A DNA stretch of 64,000 nucleotides, taken from assembly GCF_008831285.2 (NCBI RefSeq), contig NC_045148.1:6081001-6145000 (forward strand), given 5' to 3'. The notes under the pieces were generated by a model. That model was not told where the DNA came from. It worked only from the letters and a program-made list of their open reading frames with translations, and did not search any database. The translations under genes were made by a program, and so were the position numbers. Below, piece by piece: positions 1-12,000 of the stretch. How positions within the stretch are numbered: the first letter of the stretch is position 1; every line of letters starts with the position of its first letter. Source of the stretch: Nymphaea colorata (lineage: Eukaryota; Streptophyta; Magnoliopsida; Nymphaeales; Nymphaeaceae).

Positions 1-395
1 CATTGGAAAGTCTCGTATAGTTATATATTGAAGAGATAGTAAGACTACATGGGGTACCAAAGTCTATTATTACAAATCGAGATCATTGTGGTGGCATACC
101 GATTAACACTACTTCCAAAGTTGGGTCATGTTCATGACGTTTTTTATGTCAACATGATCCAAAAGTATGTGCCGAATTCTATGCATATCTAATTGATTTT
201 CAAGGTATTCAAGTGCAAAATGATTTGACAAGAAAAGAAAACCCTATTATAATTGTGGATCAAAGAAAACAAGTACTTCACGGTAAGAGAATTCCTCTAG
301 TAAAAGTAAAATGACAACACCATGGGTTGAGGAAGAGCACATGGGACTCGAGGCTGATATACAAAAAAACTATCCACACTTGTTCTCACATTGAG
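1..395 (+). pseudogene. Ty3/gypsy polyprotein 3' end (integrase C-terminus and chromodomain-like tail), broken
   Basis: Translating short stretches in shifting frames gives an integrase C-terminal region: a piece like RLHGVPKSI, then DVFYVNMIQKYVPN (compare the common FHVSMLRKYVPD motif), then a segment like VDQRKQVLHGKRIPLVKVKW, and an ending with E-ADIQKNYPHLFSH. In chromovirus-type gypsy elements this tail lies just before the polypurine tract, as it does here at about 430-441. Several frameshifts and stops make it non-functional. The upstream part of the element lies outside the window. The family call is firm. The clade (Tekay/Del-like, because of the very long LTR and tail motif) is an inference. 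Confidence 0.8.
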
Positions 396-442
396 GTAAG
401 ATCTAAATTTCAAGGGCAAAATTTTATTTAAGGGGGGTAGGA

Positions 443-3337
443 TGTAACGTTTGACATTTTAGGGCATCAGGCACTTGGATCAGTGTCCAGATCCAGACCC
501 AAAACGTCACCCACGTGAAGAGGGAGGCCCAACGCTAGGGGTCAATCTCTCTTTTTGTCTTTCGTTGTTTGGCATTTGGTGTAGAGGAACATGAGGCAGA
601 AAAAGCTATAGAAGGAGAAGTAGAGGCGGGGACATAGAGGTAAACCATGATCCCTCTCGATTTTTCTCATTCTCACCCTCTATCTCATCTATGTTCTATC
701 TGACGCTCTCCCCCTCTCTGTCTCATGCTCCCCATTGTCCTCTACTCTCTCTCTCCCTGTCAGTTTTCTCTCGCTCTCTCTCTACACGCTCTCTCACCCA
801 CTCACTCCCTTCACTGACTCCCCTTGGTCTCTGACACTCTCCCCCTTTTGTCTGTTTTTTCCTTGTCCTTTTGTCTCTCTCTCTCTCCCCCTTGTGTCTC
901 CCTCATCTGAACCCTCCATCGTTCTCTCACTTGTTCTCTCACTCTCAAACTTTGTGTGCTCAGTAGAACTCTCTCCCTTTCAATCAAATGCTCCTTTTCT
1001 CTTGCCAATTTTTTTCTCTCTCTCACACACTCTCTTGCTCATTTTCACTCTTTTGGATTTGGCATTCGGAGGAATGCATCTTCCCCATCATACCAGCAAA
1101 TATGTGTTGGTGGCAATGACAGAGGAAAGTATTTTGCTTTTGGTGATTGGTCAAGTGTTTGGATTGGTTGCCGATGATGCTTACAACAGTTGGGACTCCA
1201 GAAGAGTGGTGAGCGAGGCCTAATCAAACCTATTTTGTTTAAATTTTGTCTCATGCTCTCATTATGTACATGAATAATTATTATTTAAGCATGCTAGTAT
1301 CAAGATTGAATGATTTGGGGTGCATGATAGAGATTTTATTACATTGGAGAAAGTTTAAGACTATTTTTGGTATGTTATTTTATTGGATTTTGTTGTGCTT
1401 GTGAGAACGTTGGGTCACATGTGAAAGTACAATTTGAAGGGATGACAAAATGTGTAATTTATTGGGGTTTAGACATATGCTAGGGTGTGATAATAATACT
1501 CATTTCATGTGGATTTGATTAATCTTACTCTCTTATAGTAAGATAGTGTTGTCGTCATCAAATTGACAAATAGAGAAGCATGCTTGCTGGGATGATGCCT
1601 CAACTAAGAAAGCAAGTGGAGAAACATACTACTGATAGGTTAAGATGAGGTCTTAGAGTCTAAATTGATCGGTCATAACATTGAAAAGATGGAAAAAAAA
1701 AAACTAATTAGGGGTTTTATGGGTGTTCTACCTTTTGACACCCTCTTGAGATGATAATTGTGACTTGATAGTCATATTTCTTACATAAATAGATTTTAGA
1801 GAGAAGTGAATGAAAAAGTTATCATTTTGAATTTTTATAGGTGGATTGGGCACATCAAGTAGAACTTGGGCACCACGATCTAGAGTGCGAGGTGATTTTG
1901 GGTTTTTGTGGAGACGCGCAACAGGTATAGTGGCATTCCAGGCAAATCCCTGCATGGGGTCAAATATGGAGTGTGTTATTCTCCCAACTGTGGGCTTTTT
2001 AGGATCATTGGATCTCATGATTGTCATTTGTTTGAATGATGTGTGATATAACGTGCTTATTACCATATGAATGCATGTTTGAAAGTGATTGATTGTTTTG
2101 AAAATATTACGTGATGACATATGCATGTTAGAAATTATAACTGTTTAGGACAGATTAGGCGAGGTATCAAGTTGAGTATCTCCTCGACCCCGATTGTGCA
2201 CTAGTAAGCGTCTTAGTATGATATTGCATACGACGACTACAAGCCAATCACAGATTGAGACTACTTTTTGTGGTCCTGCTAGGTTTTCGTATGAAGTGAT
2301 TGTTATGGTTTGTCTGTTGTAATTGTTACATGATTTTTGTCAGCATTGCTATTGGGCAGTGATTCGATTGAATGGACTTAATTGGTAGAAGTGTCTATAA
2401 AGTATGACCAGGCTAGCTAAGAGTATTGAATGAACATGTGACCTTCTTAAGGAGGGGTCTGGGTGCACTCGTGAAGTGAACCAACCTCGTGTGTTAGACA
2501 ATCCTATTGTAAATGTACTCTCATAATGATAAATTAATAAAGAACAATTGGTTGGAGGCCAATGGGTTATGGCAATATGATTGGTATACGCCCTGCCCTC
2601 ACCACTGGTCTCTCCTGCTCAGAGTGCAGGCTGTGCAAGGCTCCAAGTTATCGTTGAATGATGTACTAGAAGTGTTGGGCTCATGCCTTTCCAAACTGAG
2701 TGTTTTAGGAAAGGCTGAGCAACTCTCATTAGAATTCACGCATCCATGGTTGATTGCTCTACCATTGCAGCGTGAACGAACTCGTATTATTCGAACCACC
2801 ATGGGGGTTGTCAATCGAGTAGAGTAATCGTGGTGTGCACATGCCTATGTTTTGCAACCATAGGAGTTGTCAATTCATTTAATCAAATGTAAATGAAACA
2901 AATGTGAATAAAGTGAATATGCATGAATTGAATATGATTGATACGTGTGTTAACTATAACTATTGAGCCCTTACCTTAGAGTCTTATGTTGTTTGTCTTT
3001 TTTAGGTTTGGTAGACCCGGGGCAATAGGTTGATCAGATGGCTCCGTTCACATCCTATTGGAGAGATTTTGGGTCTATAATCGTGCCCGTGCATCACGTT
3101 TTGTTTCATTGATGCCTTGTTTTTGTAGAGATATTGATGTTTTGATTCTGGAAGCATTTTTGTTGTGTGTCATTGGCAAATGTAACTTATTTTGTAAGAA
3201 CTGATTTTGGTACATAATGGAATATTTACCCCACTATCATTTTGATTTGCATAACTCCATTTTGATTGTTGTGTCGTTGCACTTTGACGTGTTCTAAAAA
3301 AAATAAGGGTTAAAAAGGTCGGGGTGTGATTGTGACA
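443..3337 (+). mobile_element. 3' LTR (about 2.9 kb) of a Ty3/gypsy chromovirus-like retrotransposon
   Basis: The polypurine tract AGGGGGGTAGGA at about 430-441 immediately precedes the TGTAACG start. The right border is taken at the TGTGACA ending near 3337. A degenerate relative of its last 1.2 kb occurs at 27515-29105 and ends in the same GGGTGTGACA context, which supports that border. At 640-1060 the LTR has a strongly pyrimidine-rich tract (CTCTCTC-type), so the apparent ORFs there are low-complexity artefacts. No gene is seen inside. The matching 5' LTR is outside the window. The exact 3' boundary is uncertain by a few bases because GTGTGA is followed by TTGTGACA. Confidence 0.75.
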
Positions 3338-3409
3338 AAGGTCTAGGTATAAAAGAATGGGAAGCTCTAGAATCAAACAAAACACACATCAAGAATGAGA
3401 GTATAAGTA

Positions 3410-4497
3410 GGGTTCCTTCAACAAGATCTGGATTATGAAGGGTCTCTATCATTGTGGCATACACCCATCCTGGTATTTTCTTGGTTGGAGGTCAATTTGT
3501 AAGTTGTGGTGGCTGAGTAGGTCTAGCATGAGGTGGTCCTCCTCGTAGAAATCCTTGTCTATTAGGACATTTTCTAGCGAAGTATCCTTGTTCACGACAA
3601 TTAAAACATGCTCTTATGAGTCTACGACAAAGTCTCCCAAAATGTAATCAGCGGCAAAATTGACATTCTTCATGCTAAGGTTTGTTTTGGGGGAAGGGTT
3701 TACAAAATGGGGGCAATGAAAAGGGTTTGTACTTAAGCACAAAAGGTTTCTTAGTTGGGGCACTTTCTTTTTCATTGGTGTTGAATCTGATTCAGAGCCT
3801 CTTGTATCTGAGTCACTTTGTCAATTTCATGTGTTAGGTCAATAGGACTTGTTTTCATCATTCTCAACCTCAATATATCATTCAACCCCCTCATAAATTT
3901 ATTTACTCTGGTATTGTAAGTCTGTATGTATTTGGGCAGTATTTTTCATATGATGGAACTCACTGATATACTCCTCAATAGCTCTACCATGCTGAGCTAA
4001 GTCAAGGAATTGTTGCATCTTTCTTTCCTTTACATGATCAAGGATATACTTGACAATAAGATTATGCTTGAGTTGCTTCAATGTATCACTTGACTATCAA
4101 ATTTTATCTGCTTAATGGTTTTCCACCAATTTTTGGCATCTACGCAAAGCATATAAGTACTGAACTTGGGTTTCAAGTTGTGAGGTACATCTGCTAGTTC
4201 AAAAGCCTCTTCAATTTCATCCAACCATTCTTCAGAATCTACTGTGTCTATACCTCCTGTAAACTTTGGTAGACCCAAGTTCATGAATTGTTTATGTTGG
4301 TTGCCATTAACTACTTCTGTACCATAGGCGGCTTTGATGGTGAAGCCAAATCTGCCAACTGGGTGCTTGCTTGGGTCAAGGTCTTCATAGACCTGGAGAT
4401 TGTCCGTAGGATCTCCATAAGGCCAACCTGGTCTCCTAGTTGATGACCCTTGTCTCTTTCCTAAACACCACCAGTTCCTGTGGTATCTTGCCAAGAC
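3410..4497 (-). pseudogene. Ty3/gypsy gag fragment with degenerate zinc knuckle
   Basis: Two overlapping minus-strand frames (4494 to 4078 and 4081 to 3899) read as a gypsy gag: GLPKFTGGIDTVDSEEWLDEIE, AKNWWKTIK, then EEYISEFHHMK. Further on, at about 3612-3565, lies a CCHC knuckle reading CFNCREQGYFARKC. The knuckle histidine is tyrosine here (C-x2-C-x4-Y-x4-C), which should weaken zinc binding. A frame change near 4078-4081 also breaks the ORF. An initiator-Met-tRNA primer site lies just upstream at 4723-4712, so this is the 5' end of a minus-strand element that is cut off near 3400 by the junction with the plus-strand LTR. Confidence 0.75.
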
Positions 4498-4711
4498 CTC
4501 TGTCTAATATACTAAGACATTCTTATGTGAATTAAGGCTTTACTCTCTACAATGCACAAATTTTTCTTTCTTATTAGACAACTTTCCAACTTGTTTTATT
4601 TAAAACAACTCATAACGAATTTCTCAGTATCTTATCAATAAAAATTTTACCTGGTACTTGCCTATTGGATGATGTCATGACCCGAGGCTGATCTGAGAAA
4701 ATGATGGAGTT

Positions 4712-4723
4712 GCTCTAATACCA
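4712..4723 (-). other. Retrotransposon primer-binding site (tRNA-iMet), one substitution
   Basis: On the minus strand the bases read TGGTATTAGAGC, one change from the canonical plant initiator-tRNA-Met primer site TGGTATCAGAGC. It lies between the putative LTR end (about 4729) and the gag fragment downstream on the minus strand, which fixes the orientation of that element. Confidence 0.75.
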
Positions 4724-4728
4724 TTAAA

Positions 4729-6202
4729 TGTAATGTTTCAATGTCATACATAACCTATGTCACACGGATACGGGTACGGGTATCCTACGGATACGGGTAC
4801 GGGTACGCGGACACGGTAATTTCAAAATTTTAGGATACGCGGACACGGCGAATATTATATTTTAAAAAAATTAAAAATGATAATGAAATAAAAAAACATG
4901 AAATTTATAATAAAAAGACTAACGTCCCTCTTTCTTTGTCCATACTTTGTCTGTCCTCATAGACACAGCCAAAGAAAAACCCACTTTTATTTTAAAATAT
5001 TAAAACAATTTAAATTTTAAATATATATATAAAATAATGTTGATAGAAAATGAGGTTACGGTGAGTTTGCAAACAATTTAAAATTATAACCGTTTTTGTT
5101 TAAATAACACAAAATTTAGGGCCATTTTGAAATTTGTTCAAATGAAAGCTATAAAACGGATTATAAAAGTGGTTCGGATCGGGTCTGACCCAGACCCGAT
5201 CCAAAACGTATCCGGCCGTATCGCCGTGTCGGGATTCCCGTGTCGGCGTGTCGACACCGGTACTCAACCCAATCTGCCGTATCCGTGTGACGTAGTACAT
5301 AACTAATCACAAAAAGGAAATAGATATAGAGTTGGGTTAACGGTCCCCAGATCTTGCACCACCCAACCTGGCCCTTTTATGTTTTACAGTTGGGTTCGAC
5401 TCTTTATAGTCGCAAACAGGTGTTGATCTTAAACTTCTCATTTCTGGTATATTGTACCGCTCTCAGACTTTCCCCTTAGACCATTAATCTGAAAATATAA
5501 AACTGATCCTAGGCTGTTTCCCACATTATAATGATAACTCAGGCCATGAGCAAACATTTGTGTAGAGTAAATAAACAACTATCATGTTTAATCAATTTAA
5601 TGCATGAGCATACTTTCACATCTATCATCACTACGCTGCTTGTGCTCATCTCAAAACTAAAGCATAAGTATATCAACCATTTATCATCAACATAGCTCGA
5701 GTTCCCTATTTGAGTGTGGCACATACTTTTAAAAATGGATACAACTAAATAACATGCATGTATGCATGAACATGTATTTAAAGAATTAAACTGAACTTAA
5801 TTAACTTAAGCCATTTGCTTAACCTTGCAACTTAGTTCAAGCCTGCTAAATATCAACTTTTCTAGTCTATGCACTCTATAAACGATGTGATTAATCTAAT
5901 TATTTGTTATTAACATTGAATCTTAACTAAAACTCCATATAGTCAATTGCCCGCCCTGCTTTATCTTAACTCTGGGTACGGCCAAGGTAGTCTAAGCAAC
6001 ACTGGCTCGTAGTAGACCAAAATTTACTAGTAATCATAGCTGATTAAGGCTAGCTGAGTCCCACGGCCTAACTTAGCCTACTGTCAAGTTTTGAGATACG
6101 ACAAATCAGTGGATGGTTCAACATCAAATTCAGTTCATCGGTTTTAGTTCTTTTGGCTTTGCTCCTTATTCCTCTCTTCAAAACATCGCACCTATCTTGC
6201 TT
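4729..6202 (-). repeat. Probable LTR of the minus-strand gypsy element, interrupted by a MITE
   Basis: LTR sequence is inferred from the primer-binding site at 4712-4723. It begins on the plus strand with TGTAATG near 4729. The 541-bp hAT-like MITE at 4755-5295 is inserted 26 bp inside it. The far border was not found: no TG/CA terminus or target duplication could be fixed, so 6202 is only a guess based on the 18-bp direct repeat that follows. No coding potential was seen in 5304-6202. Confidence 0.35.
4755..5295. mobile_element. hAT-like MITE, 541 bp, with 8-bp target-site duplication
   Basis: The ends are 19-bp terminal inverted repeats, CTATGTCACACGGATACGG on the left and its complement with one mismatch on the right. 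They are flanked by a perfect 8-bp direct duplication TACATAAC (4747-4754 and 5296-5303), the size typical of hAT elements. Subterminal DNA carries many short repeats of the GGATACGGGTACGG and CGTGTCG type near both ends, as expected for transposase-binding sites. The centre is AT-rich and has no ORF, so the element is non-autonomous. It interrupts the LTR of the minus-strand gypsy element and is therefore younger than it. Confidence 0.85.
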
Positions 6203-6484
6203 TGGTGCATTATATGTTGTCGGGTGAGCAAGAGACAAATCCCACTGTCCGAGTGAAGGCTGAAGCCTCCCCTTTTCCCCTCATTCCCCCAAGGCTCAGG
6301 GCTGCTTTACAGTGCCTCGGGGTAGGCACCTCCACTATGCACTATGCACTATTTGCATATCAATGCCCCCTTTTTGCAATATAGAGGATTGATGCCATGA
6401 GAGTTCAAAACGGAGACTAGCCATTTATCAGCCATCGCATTGGCCGTTGCACCAAGCCCCTTGGGCTTGGTGCATTATATGTTG
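6203..6484. repeat. 18-bp direct repeats flanking about 246 bp, with hairpin
   Basis: TTGGTGCATTATATGTTG occurs exactly at 6203-6220 and 6467-6484. Just inside the second copy is an 11-bp-arm hairpin, GCACCAAGCCC then GGGCTTGGTGC (about 6450-6474). The enclosed sequence (6221-6466) has no gene. The layout could be an old insertion with a long target duplication or a small tandem duplication; I cannot tell which. Confidence 0.5.
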
Positions 6485-7396
6485 AGCCTAAGAATTTTAA
6501 AGAAGCCAAAGACAAATGGCAGCATACAATAGCTGAAAAGTTCAATGCTTTAGCACTTCTTGTTCAGAAAAAATGTAGTTAGCCTTAGAAGATCTACACT
6601 ATGGTAGTTGGGACATTTGGGAACTATAAGGCAAAAGTAGTCAACAAGAGATATCATCAATACTTCGAATTTACTACTCTAGATCTTTTTCTCCTAAAGC
6701 CCCAGCGACAATGAAAGGGGCATCCTCAAAGCTTTGAATTTAAGGCAACCAAATTTTGAAAAGTTCTTAGATGGACCTTGATTAACCCTCAGGAGAGGGG
6801 TAAAAACTGAAGATAGACCTATATAGTCTCAAGAAAGCACCACAATCCAACAGTATTAAGCTCTGAATTTTGAATAGAGCCATCATGATCCAGCTCTTTT
6901 GTCTCATTAACATATAAAAAAAGTGTACATGGTTACTCCATACTGGAGATGGCTAGGGGCAAACTGATAATACAAAACCAGAGTTAACTCAAATATTTCA
7001 CATGAAAATCTTGGATATTCAAGTTATTTTTTTGGTCTTGAGGGCTGTATCAATGATGACACTCAAGTATGCAACTGACCCACTAACTAAGGCTAAATTA
7101 GCTAGTGACAAAACAAAAAGGTGGAAACTTGAATTGAGCCAAATGTAAAACTAAGATCCTCAAATGGAGAAGAATTGAAGAATCATCATTGAAAAAAAGA
7201 ATTACTAGGAAGTTGATATATTTGACTATTACTAAATTCAACATCACATACCTCATTTGCTCAGCCAGATAGTTCACCTTGCTGCAGCATTGAGGGTGGC
7301 CATGCTAAGTGTTTTTCACATCTTATTCTATAAAGTTAAGGGTATTGGGATGCAGATTTTGGAGGATCTACTCACCATAGGTTGTCTACTGCTTTT
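6485..7396. other. No gene; weak copia reverse-transcriptase remnant at the left edge
   Basis: At 6484-6560 one frame reads EPKNFKEAKDKW then KFNALA, resembling the start of the copia reverse transcriptase region, but nothing recognisable follows. The rest contains only short interrupted frames. I see no promoter, RNA gene or intact repeat. Confidence 0.3.
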
Positions 7397-7919
7397 TAGG
7401 GCTGTTCATGAGCGAGTTCGAGTAAGTTGAGCCAGCTCAAACTCGGCTCATTTGTCTTGAAAGGAATTCAAACTTAGCTTGAGCTCGACTCGAGTTCGAT
7501 TTCATTAGCTCGAGCTCGACTCAACTTGAGTTCTTAAAATTCGAACTCGGCTCGATTCAACTCAAGCCAAAGATTGGCTTGAGCCAAGCCAAGCATTTCA
7601 TTAAAAATTTTGTCTTTTAAAGAAAGAGGCAGCATTAGACTTGAACATGGGACCTCCCATGTACCAGTCACATGTATACTGGTTTGAGCAATCTACTTTT
7701 TTTATAGTTTTATAAAGCATATTTTACATATTTTCTTTCTCGAACTTAACCGAGTTGAACAAAGCCAAACCCACTTAACTTGAGCTCGACTCATTTAGGT
7801 TGTTGAGTTCATTTCTTAACTCGAACTCGACTCCTTATATAAACGAACCGAGTTCGAGTCAAGTTTATTAAGCGAGTTTGAGTCGAGCTCGAGTTAGCTT
7901 AATTTGTTGAACAGCCCTA
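7397..7919. mobile_element. hAT-like non-autonomous element, 523 bp
   Basis: The ends are inverted repeats of TAGGGCTGTTCA (12 bp, perfect). Both subterminal zones are filled with GAGCTCGA/CTCGAACTCG motifs, a pattern common to a widespread plant hAT MITE group. No 8-bp target duplication could be found (CTGCTTTT left, TTAATGGT right), so the flanks have probably changed. The middle (about 7620-7700) includes a stretch resembling tRNA-like sequence found in many plant repeats. No coding capacity. Confidence 0.65.
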
Positions 7920-9038
7920 TTAATGGTTTTAGTATCACTATGAGTCAAGCCAATGCAGAAATAAATTAGGTGTGCTGCCTTCTATGTGAATTGGGAAGTC
8001 CAATCAGTAGGACAACCAGCGTCATAACATGAGCACTATTAATATTCCTAGAAATCCAACACTTACGAGTTAACAAAACAGTTCAAGATAGATTATTATT
8101 TCACAAGAATAGTACAGAAGAGAGCCTGATTTGCATTTGAATACGTGAATTCTGGGGAACATGAAGCAGCGTGTTAGGTACAAGATTGCCTTCGGCTCGG
8201 ACCGAGATATTTCTCTTTAGGCTCAGGACGATACCTTACACACCATGTGAAGAAGTTCGAGGGAAATGCTTACAAATGTAACTCTCTTGTAGTGGAAAAG
8301 AGATATACTAGGCTACCTTCGTCAAAATTTTTATGATAGCCCATATATAATTCTGGATAGAACTGAACCTGCCATCATTTGTTTGCTCTCTCGATCTCCC
8401 TCCCTCCCTCCCTCTCACATTTGAGCACCAATTAGAACTGGTTCCTCAGCATCACAAGAATGAAAATTTTGCAGTTGTACACCAACGACAAGCAGAGATA
8501 CAAATAATACAAAAAGGCGTGCTAACCCCACTTGGGACATTTTAAAACAATAAATTTATTTTACTATAAGTTTTAAGTTTCCGAAAAATCAAGACATTTT
8601 AATTGCCTAAAATTTAAAAATTGTCTGGACGTCCTGTTTTTGAGATATAGCAGACCTGCATCATGCCGCAGGAAATATATCATGCTGACAGAAACATCTA
8701 ATACCAACCCTCTAGAGTTACTGAATATCCTAGTGAGGCCTTACAAGAGAGGAGGTAGTTGCGAAGATAGCCGACATGAAGATCCTATACCAAGTCTCTG
8801 CCATGAACCATGGACTTGCCCTTGTAAGGTGTGGTGGTCCATGTTCCTCTGGTGTGTACCTCACGAGAGGTAGGCCCCCATTAGAGAACAGATTTCAACG
8901 TCGAAGCTATCCAGCTGTGAAGAGGAAGACTACCAATAAGCACCAGGCCCAAACCCCACATAACAACACTAATAAAGCACCACGTGTTTTCACACTGATC
9001 ATAAGGGGAAAAAAACCTAATAAGTGATCTTACCCAAT
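7920..9038. other. Intergenic region downstream of the TTI2-like gene
   Basis: No gene was recognised. It contains a short CTCCC-type simple repeat at about 8390-8415 and presumably the 3' UTR of the minus-strand gene that ends at 9039. Apparent short ORFs at 8640-9030 have no family features and partly overlap the antisense of the last exon. Confidence 0.4.
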
Positions 9039-12000
9039 TTAGGCTAGAGATAGAACAGAATCTTCTCCATGCCACCATCCTTGACTGAATGAGGATGAAA
9101 GAGAAGTTAGGTTTGGGTCATCTTTATGCTTGGCCCAAGCTCCTTCAAACTGCAAGCCCTTGGATCTTTGCCACAGAAAAGTAGTAAATAACCATTTGAC
9201 AAAGATGGAAAGCAGAAAACAACTTTGTTTCTTACTTTTGAAGCAAAAAAAATATCTGAAGGATATGGCGACGGATAATCTCTCTGTCCTTCCTCAATGA
9301 TGCTTCCTTGTATGTTAAAGCAAGTTCATCCACTAACCTGAGGAAGCAAGAAAAAGAATAGTTCAAAGTTACAAGAAAAAATGCGAAAAAAAACCAACCA
9401 TCTTTCTTGGTATCGTCCAGATATTTGCAAGACATGATGAGAAAGTGGATGGACCCTAATGGAGACAGACCAGATAAATGACACGTAGGACAAGGATTAC
9501 ATTTTAGCAACCCAATATCAACCATGAACATTGCCACTAGAACATTGTAGATTTGGAGACCGCATAATGTTAAGTAAACCTCCAAGCTAAACAGGTACAA
9601 AACAAGGGATCCTATATGCATGGATCCACTCAGGTTACAAGTAATCGTCAATTTTCATGATTTTGCAGGCCGCAAATGATAGCTCTTCAAACAAAATAGG
9701 CAGCTTACTGGCCCACATATAATGTATTCCGCATCCAAGTCAACTTTAAGATGGTCTGGAGCCTTTCAAGTGACTGCAAAATGACGAGTCCAGAATCAGA
9801 TTGTTGGATCATATAAATTTCAACAGGTAATCAGGGTTTTAAAGTGCTTGAAAAGCCAATGATCTACAATATACAAAAACTTAAATCACTTCGGAAATAA
9901 TATTTCAAATAAAAAATATAATTCAGAGTCTGATCCACTCCATAAAAAATATAATACAGAATCTGATACTTCATAAAGATCACATTAAACACATCCATGG
10001 GTCTGGATTGAGTTGATAAAGCATCCACCTATGCATTTCACCCCATTAGCTCCATAACTTCACTAGTGTAAAATATTATCCCATATGCATGTATTTTTTT
10101 GTACACTCTATTAGTTTAGTTCACATGAATGTTAAAATTTAATGATTAGCTCTAATGTTAGTATATGTAATGTTTTTATATGTACTATCCTATATCTTAA
10201 ACTCCTAGTAGTTTGATGTATGATTTGTACATATAAATATATGTATGTATGTATAGGCCTTTTTGTATTTATTTTTTGTGTATTTTTCTGTATATTTTTT
10301 ATTTCTTTTTATTTACAAAAGGTACTAGCTGTTGGCTGCTCCCAAAGGATATAAATCTAGCTGTTAGAGCTGCCCAACAGCTAGCTCCTTTTTCTCCTTC
10401 TTCTTTTCTTTCTTCTATAATTATAAGGTACTTGGGTCCCTTGCTTTGTGTAGGCTTTAAGGTCTGCTTTTGTGTATTGTTTGAGATTGAATACAAGTTT
10501 TTCACCTCTAATTTGAGGTTTCTCCTTGTGTGATTTCTTGGAGTGGCTGATATCTTCAAGAGTGATTCTTAAAGTGTTTCTATCATTAAATTCAGGTCTG
10601 ATTTACATGGGTATCAGAGCCATGGATTGGCTCTTTGTTTGCTGATTTTCAAAGTCTTGAAAAGTCAGTCCTTGCAACATTGTTGATTATTTGGATCTTT
10701 CCAACCCTACTTGCAACATTGTCAAGAAAAGTCACATTCAAATTTGGCATCAAAGACTTAGACACTCTTTAAGAAAAATAACTTGTATCTCATTTTTGGA
10801 GGAGAAATGTAAATAAATGATTTTTTGTGATGATTGTATTAAAGCCAAAATTAAGGTTTTACCTTTTGGCAATAGAACTTTGTTGCAAAAGCACATTTTG
10901 AATTAGTTTATTTGGATATATGGGGACCTGCTCCTATTATGTCTAAAGGTGGTTTGCTATATTATGTTATTTTTGGGGATGGTTACTCTCGACATGCTTG
11001 GGTTTATTTTCCTAAACAGAAATCGGAAGTCTTTATGAATTTCAAAAACCTTTACAACATAAACTAAACACAATTTGATGTCAACCTGAAAACCTATAGC
11101 AATGATTCCGGGGGAGAATTTATTTCTAATGAATTTGAAGAATTTCTAAAGGAAAAAGGAATTATACATCAAAAGTCGTTAATAGATTTGCCGAAAGAAA
11201 ACACAGACATATTTTTGAAACAACAAAAGCTCTTCTTATATCAAAAAATGTTCCAAAAAAATTTTGGGAGAAAGCCATTTTAACATCCATTTATTTGATT
11301 AATAGAATGCCTTCTAAGATTCTAAAAAACACATCACCTTTTCAAAAACTTTTTAATGTGGAGCCAATTTATTAAACGATGTAAAGTTTTTGGTTGCAAG
11401 TGTTACATTCTAAATGTGAAAAATGACAAACTTTCATATAAGGTTATTCAATGTGTCTTTATTGATTATTCCGAAACTCAAAAGGGATATAGATGCTATG
11501 ACATTGAAAAAAATAAAGTGTATCTTTCAAGAAATGTGATATTTTTTATTGAAGAAGAAAATGACTTTGAAACAAATGAACCCAAGCAAGAAGATGACTA
11601 TTCTTTCTTATGGAGAAAAGATGATGATGATGATGATGATGTTTTGCATTCTTCATACGATGATATTTTGAATGAGTTTGATAGCATTCTTTTTCATAAT
11701 AGACCACTAAGAGAAGTTATAATTTATAGAAGAAAGACTCAAGAAAACACCTATAAGTCTCAACCTACTCTTAGCAGATCTCAAAGAGATAGTAATCCAC
11801 ATCAAAAGTTTGTCTCCTATAAATGTTTTTCCCCAAAACATAGGACTTGGTTATTAGCAATTCACTCCTTTGATGAGCTTTCATCCTATCTTGAAGCCAA
11901 GACTAACCTACATGGGATTGAAGCTATGAACAATGAACTTAGGGCCCTTGAGAACAATAAAAGTTGGAGTTGGGACATTATTTCTCTTCCTATAATGAAA

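Noticed and set aside
735-1223. 162-aa Leu/Ser-rich frame
   Set aside because: Lies in the CT-rich tract of the gypsy LTR; composition alone explains it.
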